Position numbers and translations under genes: made by a program. A DNA stretch of 64,000 bases from Rheinheimera tangshanensis (GTDB taxonomy: Bacteria > Pseudomonadota > Gammaproteobacteria > Enterobacterales > Alteromonadaceae), in the NCBI RefSeq assembly GCF_014645135.1, contig NZ_BMLH01000001.1:62001-126000 (forward strand), in the 5' to 3' direction. A model generated the notes under the pieces. It did no database searches. It worked only from the letters and a program-made list of their open reading frames with translations, and had not been told where the DNA came from. Positions 57,320 to 64,000 of this stretch are shown here, one piece after another; within the stretch, counting starts at the first letter, position 1; the number at the start of each line of letters is the position of its first letter.

Positions 57320-58429
57320 ATGAAACTGGCAAAGCTAGTGATGACATCTAGCCTTTGGCTGAGCTGTGCTGTGATGGCGCAACAGGGCCCGGCTGTGCCG
57401 GTGAAAACGACTTTAGTGCAACAGCAGGATGTGCCCGTCTGGATCCGGGGTATAGGGCAAGTGAAAGCTCAGCAAAGTGTTGAAATTCGCCCTCAGGTGG
57501 ACGGCATATTACAGCGCATTTTGGTGGAAGAAGGCCAACTGGTGAAAGCAGGCGACTTGTTGGCAGTGATTGATGATCGCAGTATCAGAGCTGCATACGA
57601 GCAAGCCAAAGCTCAGCTGGCGGTCGTGCAAGCTCAGCTCGATGTAGCGCGATTAGACTTAAAACGTTATCAGAACTTACGTAAAGATCAGGCGGTATCG
57701 GCACAAATGGCCGACCAGCAACAGGCCACAGTACAGCAACTGGAAGCACAACTACGTAGCGTGCGGGCCACTATCAATGCGCAGCAGGTGGAGTTGTCTT
57801 ATACCCAAATTCTGTCACCTATTTCAGGTCAGGTCGGCATACGCAATGTCGATGCAGGCAATTATGTCAGAACCAGCGATACCAATAGTTTGTTTTCGGT
57901 AGTGCAACTAGACCCTATCAGTATTGAAATTGCCTTGCCGCAGTCACGCTTACCTGAGTTACAGCTGTTGACACAGCAAATCCGCCAAAAACAAACAGTG
58001 CCTGTGCTGGCTTATGCAAAAGAAGGTGCCGATCCTTTGGCACAAGGTCAGCTTACAGTCGTAGATAACAGAGTGGCAGCTGCGACAGGTACTATCAGGG
58101 TGAAAGCAGATTTTGCCAATCCGGACGCAGCTTTATGGCCCAGTCAGTCCGTGGTTATAGCTTTGCAGAGTAAAGTGCTGGAACAGGCCTTCACTATTCC
58201 GGCCAAGGCCTTGCAGCAGGGGCCTGAAGGTGCTTTTGTCTGGCTGGAACAACAAGGTAAAGCCGCCACAGCCGCTGTAGATGTGGTATTGCAGGATAGA
58301 AATCAGGTGGTGGTGACAGGGGTTAGCGCTGGTCAACAGGTGATAGTGGATGGTCAGAGTCGTTTACGTAAAGGTGCTGAGCTGAAAATTTTGACTGACA
58401 CGCCCCAAACTGCAGCTACGGAGCAATAA
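57320..58429 (+). CDS. RND efflux periplasmic adaptor, 369 aa
   Basis: A signal peptide (LVMTSSLWLSCAVMA) leads a membrane-fusion protein: a lipoyl half-motif IRPQVDGILQRILVEEGQLV, a helical hairpin rich in Gln/Ala (about 90-150), a second lipoyl half PISGQVGIRNVDAGNYV, then beta-barrel and membrane-proximal domains. I chose ATG 57320 with an ACGGAG site; an in-frame start at 57272 would block the signal peptide. It resembles the MdtA group and is two bases before the pump gene. No outer-membrane factor gene is adjacent, so TolC-type export is likely shared. Confidence 0.92.
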   Translation: MKLAKLVMTSSLWLSCAVMAQQGPAVPVKTTLVQQQDVPVWIRGIGQVKAQQSVEIRPQVDGILQRILVEEGQLVKAGDLLAVIDDRSIRAAYEQAKAQLAVVQAQLDVARLDLKRYQNLRKDQAVSAQMADQQQATVQQLEAQLRSVRATINAQQVELSYTQILSPISGQVGIRNVDAGNYVRTSDTNSLFSVVQLDPISIEIALPQSRLPELQLLTQQIRQKQTVPVLAYAKEGADPLAQGQLTVVDNRVAAATGTIRVKADFANPDAALWPSQSVVIALQSKVLEQAFTIPAKALQQGPEGAFVWLEQQGKAATAAVDVVLQDRNQVVVTGVSAGQQVIVDGQSRLRKGAELKILTDTPQTAATEQ

Positions 58430-58431
58430 GC

Positions 58432-61400
58432 ATGAAAAGCCGCAGCGTATTTGCCTGGTGTATGGACCATCCTATAGGCACAGTATTATTGACCTTTGCT
58501 TTGGTCGTGTTAGGTATGCTGGCGTTTCCGCGTTTATCCGTGGCGCCTTTACCTGAAGCTGACTTTCCGACCATTCAGGTCAATGCCCGTTTACCTGGTG
58601 CCAGTGCTGAAACTATGGCGTCCGCCGTCGCGACTCCTTTGGAAGTGGCATTAAGCTCAGTGCCCGGTATTACCGAAATGACCTCAAGCAGTGCTTTGGG
58701 TTCTGTTGAAATTACTCTGCAATTCGTGCTGGAAAAGGATATCGACAGTGCTGCACAGGAAGTTCAGGCGGCGCTGAATCAGGCGGCAGGTCGTTTACCC
58801 GATATGCCCAACTTGCCAACCTGGCGTAAGGTTAATCCGGCCGATAGTCCAATTTTAATTATTGGTGTGACCTCCGAAACTTTATCCCGCACTGAAATTA
58901 GCGATTTAGCTGAGACAGTGCTGGCACGTCAGATGACCCAAATTAATGGAGTCGGTGAAGTTTTTATTGGTGGTCAGCAAAAACCTGCTATTCGCATTCA
59001 GGCCAAACCTGAAGTTTTAGCTGCCGCAGGTTTAACTCTGGCAGATATTCGCTCTGCAGTGCAACGCGCCAGCGTCAACTTGCCTAAAGGTGCTTTGTTT
59101 GGGGACAACAGAGTATCCACTTTAGCGGTCAATGATCAGATTTTTTCTGCCGATGAATATGCCAACTTGATTGTTAGTTATAACGACGGCGCTCCTGTGT
59201 ATCTGCGTGACGTCGCTAGTGTGAAACTGGGGGCAGAAAACGATTTTGTGCAAATTTGGCCGAATGGTGAATCTGGTGTCGCCTTAATTATCCGCCGTCA
59301 GCCTGGTGCCAACATAGTAGCCACAGCGGATCGAATCAGAGCCGCTTTACCTCAACTGACCGCTGCTTTACCTGCTGATGTCAAAGTTGAAGTCTTTAAC
59401 GACAGAACCCGGACTATCCGCTCATCCTTAGCTGAAGTGGAACTGACTTTGGCTATAGCTGTAGTGCTGGTTATTGCTGTAATGGCGGCGTTTTTACGTC
59501 AGTGGTCTGCCACTTTAATCGTCTCAGCGGTGCTGGGGGTATCACTGGTCGGTACCTGTGCCTTTATGTATCTGGCTGGTTTTAGCCTGAATAACCTCAC
59601 CCTGGTGGCTATTGTGATCGCTGTAGGTTTTATTGTCGACGACGCCATTGTCGTGATTGAAAATATTCACCGGCATTTAGAGGCGGGCGAGAGTAAACGA
59701 GTGGCAGCACTGAAAGGTGCGGAGGAAATAGGTTTTACTGTTATTTCCATCAGTGTGTCTTTAGTGGCGGCCTTTATTCCGCTGCTGTTTATGGGCGGTA
59801 TTATTGGTAAGCTATTTTTAGAGTTTTCTTTAACGGCTACAGCTGCGATTTTAATTTCTGTGTTGGTGTGTTTAACCCTGGCTCCGACTTTAGCTTCACT
59901 TTTTATGGATAAAGCGCCTGCTCATGACCCAAATAAGCCGGGCTTTTTTGACCGTTTAGTCAAACGTTACGACAAGGTGCTGACTTGGGCTCTGGAACAT
60001 CAGCGCATTATGCTTGGGGTGTTTTTTCTGACGGTAGCTGGCAGTGTTGCCAGTTTTATGGCGATCCCTAAAGGCTTTTTTCCATTGCAGGACACAGGTT
60101 TTGTCATAGGGATCACGCAAGCTGCGTCTGATATTCCGTATGAAGATATGATTGCCAAACACAAGCAACTGGAGCAGATCTTAAAAAATGATCCGGATAT
60201 CACAGGTTTCAACCATGCGGTGGGTGGCAATAACTCCACTGGCTCAGGTCGGGTTTGGGTGGTGTTAAGCGACCCTGATGACAGGGACGCCAGTGCCAGT
60301 GAAATTATCGACAGATTAAGACCGCAGTTTGCGCAAATTCCTGGTCTGCAGGTGTTTTTACGGGCCGCTCAGGATATTAACCTGGGGGCTGGTCCTGGCC
60401 GTGCTCAATACAGTTATGTGCTCAAAGCCTTAAGCAGTGACGAGTTGGCGACCTGGACTCAGGCTCTAACGGCCAAGCTTAGACAAAATCCTATGTTTAC
60501 CGACTTATCCAACGACTTGCAGTGGGACGCTAATATTATCAAGCTGGAGCTGGATCGGCAGGAAGCGGCTCGTTTAGGTTTTGCTGCTGCTGATTTGGAT
60601 CAGGCTTTGTACGATGCTTTTGGTCAACGTCAAATCAACGAATATCAGACCGAAACTAACCAATACAATGTGATACTGGAATTGGATCCTGAACAGCGTG
60701 GCACAGCGGAAAGCTTAAACTACTTCCATTTACGTTCACCTACAACAGGGGAGATGGTGCCTTTACTGGCTTTTGCCAAAGTGTTACCTGCGACCAACGG
60801 CCCTGTGGTGATTGCACACAATGGTATGCAACCAGCAGCGAATTTGTCCTTTAACCTGGCGGCTGGAGTGGCTTTGGGGGATGCGGTAAAAGCTCTGGAT
60901 CAGGCTCGTGGAGAGTTGCAAATGCCAGCTTCAGTGTCAGGTTCTTTCCAGGGCGCTGCGCAGGCTTTTCAGGATTCTTTGGCTACTCAACCTCTGCTGA
61001 TCTTCACTGCCTTGTTGGCGGTTTACATCATTTTGGGCGTGTTGTACGAGAGTTTTGTTCATCCTCTGACTATTTTATCTACCTTACCTTCAGCTGCTAT
61101 AGGCGCCATTTTATTACTTTGGGCCTGGCAACTGGACTTTTCCATCATGGCGCTGATAGGCATTATTTTGCTGATAGGTATAGTGAAGAAAAACGGTATT
61201 CTGATGGTCGACTTTGCCCTCCAAGCCCAGCGTGAACAAGGTATGTCCGCCAAAGATGCGATACATCAGGCCTGTCTGGTTCGGTTCCGCCCCATTATGA
61301 TGACGACCTTGGCTGCTATTTTAGGCGCTGTGCCTCTCATGATGGGGTTTGGTACTGGTGCGGAGCTGCGGGTGCCTTTAGGTGTGGCCGTGGTTGGCGG

Positions 61401-61485
61401 GCTTGCTTTTAGTCAGGTGTTAACTCTATTGACGACTCCTGTTGTGTTCCTCGCATTAGATAAAGCCTTTTTACAGAAAAAATAA
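58432..61485 (+). CDS. RND multidrug efflux transporter (HAE1/MdtC-like), 1017 aa
   Basis: Twelve membrane helices with two large periplasmic loops give the HAE1 architecture. The proton-relay motif is VGFIVDDAIVVIENI in helix 4, and the C-terminal half has GIVKKNGILMVDFALQAQ. The 1017-residue length fits the MdtB/MdtC-like branch. It follows the adaptor by two bases and is closed by a terminator. It would export drugs, bile-like compounds or metals through an outer-membrane channel; the substrate is not predictable. Confidence 0.94.
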   Translation: MKSRSVFAWCMDHPIGTVLLTFALVVLGMLAFPRLSVAPLPEADFPTIQVNARLPGASAETMASAVATPLEVALSSVPGITEMTSSSALGSVEITLQFVLEKDIDSAAQEVQAALNQAAGRLPDMPNLPTWRKVNPADSPILIIGVTSETLSRTEISDLAETVLARQMTQINGVGEVFIGGQQKPAIRIQAKPEVLAAAGLTLADIRSAVQRASVNLPKGALFGDNRVSTLAVNDQIFSADEYANLIVSYNDGAPVYLRDVASVKLGAENDFVQIWPNGESGVALIIRRQPGANIVATADRIRAALPQLTAALPADVKVEVFNDRTRTIRSSLAEVELTLAIAVVLVIAVMAAFLRQWSATLIVSAVLGVSLVGTCAFMYLAGFSLNNLTLVAIVIAVGFIVDDAIVVIENIHRHLEAGESKRVAALKGAEEIGFTVISISVSLVAAFIPLLFMGGIIGKLFLEFSLTATAAILISVLVCLTLAPTLASLFMDKAPAHDPNKPGFFDRLVKRYDKVLTWALEHQRIMLGVFFLTVAGSVASFMAIPKGFFPLQDTGFVIGITQAASDIPYEDMIAKHKQLEQILKNDPDITGFNHAVGGNNSTGSGRVWVVLSDPDDRDASASEIIDRLRPQFAQIPGLQVFLRAAQDINLGAGPGRAQYSYVLKALSSDELATWTQALTAKLRQNPMFTDLSNDLQWDANIIKLELDRQEAARLGFAAADLDQALYDAFGQRQINEYQTETNQYNVILELDPEQRGTAESLNYFHLRSPTTGEMVPLLAFAKVLPATNGPVVIAHNGMQPAANLSFNLAAGVALGDAVKALDQARGELQMPASVSGSFQGAAQAFQDSLATQPLLIFTALLAVYIILGVLYESFVHPLTILSTLPSAAIGAILLLWAWQLDFSIMALIGIILLIGIVKKNGILMVDFALQAQREQGMSAKDAIHQACLVRFRPIMMTTLAAILGAVPLMMGFGTGAELRVPLGVAVVGGLAFSQVLTLLTTPVVFLALDKAFLQKK

Positions 61486-61493
61486 AGACTGAG

Positions 61494-61520
61494 GCCAGAG
61501 TGGATTCGCTCTGGCTTCTT
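61494..61520 (+). terminator. terminator of the RND operon
   Basis: GCCAGAG (61494-61500) pairs with CTCTGGC (61509-61515), followed by TTCTTTCT. It lies nine bases after the pump stop. Confidence 0.7.
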
Positions 61521-61567
61521 TCTCCTTAAGGCGTAGAGCAGAGCTTTACTTATTGAAAAACAATAAT

Positions 61568-61581
61568 TGGTAGCGCTATCA
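61568..61581. promoter_or_regulatory. LacI-type operator site 1 upstream of the TonB receptor
   Basis: TGGTAGCGCTATCA is a near-palindrome around AGCGCT. Sites of this form are typical of LacI-family sugar regulators in Alteromonadales-type bacteria. It lies 362 bases before the receptor start and shares its core with the second site at 61879. Confidence 0.55.
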
Positions 61582-61878
61582 TTTTTACAAGATCTGCATT
61601 TCTCTCATCATTCCGATTAAAATAAACACAAAAACTGCCTATTAATTCAGCTAGCCCTCGTGTTGCATCCTGTCGCAAAAGATCCGGATCTCAGCTTTTC
61701 TTTGTAAAAAAGATCTAAATAATGGTTGCGCAATCATTTATCTGAGGCTAATTTATCGCCCAGGCTCAGCCTTGGTATAAAAAATAAGCGAAATAAATCA
61801 ATTAAACTGCAGGATACCTGCTAGTGACTCTGGATTTTATTTCGCCTGAATTGATACCAAATAAAAAAAATCAACAGG

Positions 61879-61892
61879 TGTTAGCGCTGTCA
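61879..61892. promoter_or_regulatory. LacI-type operator site 2 upstream of the TonB receptor
   Basis: TGTTAGCGCTGTCA has the same AGCGCT centre as site 1 and lies 37 bases before the receptor start codon, a good place for repression. The two sites are 311 bases apart, which allows looping. The remaining gap (61582-61878) is AT-rich with no gene. Confidence 0.6.
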
Positions 61893-61929
61893 TGCTGACA
61901 AAGACATCCAGACAGGATAGGGGATTAAC

Positions 61930-64000
61930 GTGAAAGTCTTAAAATTAAAACCATCTTACTTACTCACCACTTTAGCACTGTGCAGTGCTTTTGGTGTTGC
62001 TGCGCAAGTGGCTGAAACAACCAAAACCAGCGATGGCAAAGATGACGAAGGCCGTGCTATTGAAGTCATTCAAATCAGTGCAACCAAAAGGGTCACTACC
62101 TTAAGGGAAACTCCACTGGCGGTAACAGCCTTTGACCAGAAAACTCTGGATGAAAACCATGTAGCGCAGCTGGATGACTTACAGGGCATAGTGCCGAGTT
62201 TACAAATAGCGCAAAACGGCACGCAAAATACGCCAATGGTGTATGTGCGTGGTATTGGTTCTTCTGACCAAACTGAAAGTGGTGACCCAGCAGTCGCTTT
62301 CCACATTGATGGTATTTATTCAGCCCGCTCTCAAGGCGCTTCTGCTTTGATGTTTGACTTAGAAGGTGCTGAAGTTTTACGTGGTCCACAAGGTACTTTA
62401 TTTGGCCGTAACGCCACTGGTGGCGTGGTGAATTTACACACGGCCAAAGCCCGTCTGGACGGTTTTGATGCCAATGCTGAAATCACCTTAGGCAACTACG
62501 ATCGCCGCGCGACCCGCGCTATGGTCAATATTCCATTAAGCGACACTTTAGCAGTACGTGTTGCTGCAGCTATGGACCAATCTGAAGGTGTGGTTGATTT
62601 CCTGCCAGGTTCAGCCATGGGCGAAAAATATGGTTCTACCGATCTGGCCGCTGCGCGTTTTAGCGCTTTTTACCAGCCGTCAGACAAGTTTGACTTCACT
62701 TTCTCCTATGAAAACTTTACCGATAATGGCACGGGCAATATCCCAACTATTACTGGTGGTTCGGATCGCAGCTCTTATGTACAGGAACCTGGTTTTAACG
62801 ATGCGACCAGCGATAGCTTCCGTACCAGAATGAATTATAACTTCGACTCAGGTCAGCAATTGTCTTACATCGGTGGCTACACAGATACGTCCCGTGTTTC
62901 GGTATGGGACAGAACCTGGAGCCTGGAAAAATACGAGTGGGGCGGTTGTGTTGAATGTGATCACCAAGCCACTCAACACGAGTTACAGTTCAAAAATGAT
63001 GACGCTGAACGCTTACAGTGGATGGTGGGTTACTTCTACTTCAAAGAAAACAACAAGACTATTTTTGACATAGTACACCCTGACGTGGATTACGAAGGTG
63101 GCACTACGCCAAACAAAAACTTATGGTCTACTTACCGTCAGCCTGACCGTGGTTTAGAGTCGAACAGTATCTATGCTCAGTCTACTTATAAACTGACTGA
63201 CGACTGGCGCTTGAGTGCCGGCTTACGTTACACCAACGATAAACGTTGGGACAAAGGTGGTCGTAACATCATGTGTCCTGACGTAAAACGTACTGAAGTG
63301 ATGGACCCTAACCAGGATCACGTCGGCTACATGGATCCGGAAGGTATCCTGAATGGTCTTGGCCCGAACAAGAACCTGGTGCAACCTGGTCAATGTTGGG
63401 TCGATACTTACAACGATACCAGCCCGGAGTGGAGCAAAACCACAGGTATGGCTCGTGTTGAATGGGATATGACGGATGACGTGATGTTCTACACCTCCTA
63501 CGCCACTGGCTTTAAGTCCGGTACTATTCAGGATGGTAATAAATACACTGGTACTGGCCCATTCACGCAAGAAGCTCTGGATGCCATTATTGCTGCTAAC
63601 AATAACGAAGCTGCAGGTACTGCTGCTTATGTAGCGCCGGAAGAAAACACCAGTATCGAATTGGGTATGAAAGGTTTATTCCTCGACGGCACTTTGCAGT
63701 TATTTGCTGCGCTGTTTAGCACTGAATACACTGACTTACAGGTGACCAGTAACGTAGTGACCAACACTGGTGCTGATTTACTGCGTAAAACCAACGCTGG
63801 TAAAGCCACTATCAATGGTCTGGAATTAGAAGCCCGTTGGTTGGTGATTGAAAATGGCGAGTTAAGTGGTTCTATGTCTGTGCTGGATGCAACCTACGAT
63901 GAGTTCCTGACCACAGATTCTAAATATGGCCGTGATGGTTTAGCTTTTAACCCGTCTGCAGGTAACCCTGCATTGCCTAACCTGCTGGATTTCAGCGGTA
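61930..64000 (+). CDS. TonB-dependent outer-membrane receptor, N-terminal part (runs off window)
   Basis: A signal peptide (LLTTLALCSAFGVAA) is followed by a TonB-box-like IEVIQIS near residue 45. The plug domain (about 55-175) shows RETPLAVTAFD, VYVRGIGSSD and EVLRGPQGTLFGRNATGG. The barrel follows and is still open at the window end after about 690 codons. The GTG start has GGGGAT before it. Such receptors import oligosaccharides, siderophores or other large ligands; two LacI-type sites upstream favour a carbohydrate. A typical length of 750-900 residues suggests only the end is missing. Confidence 0.93.
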   Translation, partial: MKVLKLKPSYLLTTLALCSAFGVAAQVAETTKTSDGKDDEGRAIEVIQISATKRVTTLRETPLAVTAFDQKTLDENHVAQLDDLQGIVPSLQIAQNGTQNTPMVYVRGIGSSDQTESGDPAVAFHIDGIYSARSQGASALMFDLEGAEVLRGPQGTLFGRNATGGVVNLHTAKARLDGFDANAEITLGNYDRRATRAMVNIPLSDTLAVRVAAAMDQSEGVVDFLPGSAMGEKYGSTDLAAARFSAFYQPSDKFDFTFSYENFTDNGTGNIPTITGGSDRSSYVQEPGFNDATSDSFRTRMNYNFDSGQQLSYIGGYTDTSRVSVWDRTWSLEKYEWGGCVECDHQATQHELQFKNDDAERLQWMVGYFYFKENNKTIFDIVHPDVDYEGGTTPNKNLWSTYRQPDRGLESNSIYAQSTYKLTDDWRLSAGLRYTNDKRWDKGGRNIMCPDVKRTEVMDPNQDHVGYMDPEGILNGLGPNKNLVQPGQCWVDTYNDTSPEWSKTTGMARVEWDMTDDVMFYTSYATGFKSGTIQDGNKYTGTGPFTQEALDAIIAANNNEAAGTAAYVAPEENTSIELGMKGLFLDGTLQLFAALFSTEYTDLQVTSNVVTNTGADLLRKTNAGKATINGLELEARWLVIENGELSGSMSVLDATYDEFLTTDSKYGRDGLAFNPSAGNPALPNLLDFSG

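Overview
The window is chromosomal DNA of a gammaproteobacterium, most likely an Alteromonadales/Chromatiaceae relative such as Rheinheimera. This is inferred from the gmk-rpoZ-spoT-ridA-recG order, a thiC-thiO-thiS-thiG-thiDE-thiF operon, a TonB receptor with LacI-type operators, and many MCP and c-di-GMP type signalling proteins. No database search was possible. No rRNA, tRNA, CRISPR array or intact insertion sequence was seen.

Layout. 1-1181: end of an unknown gene and a membrane-anchored unknown protein. 1494-13240: an accessory island. A 3059-residue secreted RHS protein has nine fibronectin-III-like repeats, an SpvB/TcB-like body, FG-GAP calcium motifs, YD repeats, an RHS core and an alpha/beta-hydrolase tip. 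It is followed by a small membrane protein (putative immunity) and a terminator. A second displaced cassette then repeats the pattern: truncated RHS core, different tip, different small membrane protein, terminator. Both cassettes are followed by a related reverse-strand fragment. 13388-17524: rhodanese, chemoreceptor, GlxA-type AraC regulator and SDR. 17595-24125: thiamine operon under a TPP riboswitch. 24275-26666: exported bicovalent flavoenzyme plus SMP-30-like lactonase. 26725-28295: small proteins and a CBS-domain protein. 28480-31181: cyanide-insensitive-type cytochrome bd operon with a DUF2474-like subunit. 31370-35963: histidine kinase/sigma-54 regulator pair and small proteins. 35988-42173: membrane protein, YkgJ-type Cys cluster protein, a 7TM-GGDEF-EAL protein and SelO. 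42354-49298: cytochrome c, RecQ, thioesterase, chemoreceptor, alpha carbonic anhydrase, RarD and a VOC protein. 49337-55939: recG, solute-binding protein, ridA, spoT, rpoZ, gmk. 56012-61485: hotdog protein, unknown exported protein, RND efflux pair. 61930-64000: start of a TonB-dependent receptor that runs off the window.

How it fits together. Most of the window is housekeeping metabolism and signalling. The RHS island is the accessory part. It looks like a polymorphic toxin locus in which the expressed gene carries a lipase-like tip, while a silent alternative tip and immunity gene wait downstream. A 376-bp near-identical core block that ends abruptly suggests recent recombination between the two copies.
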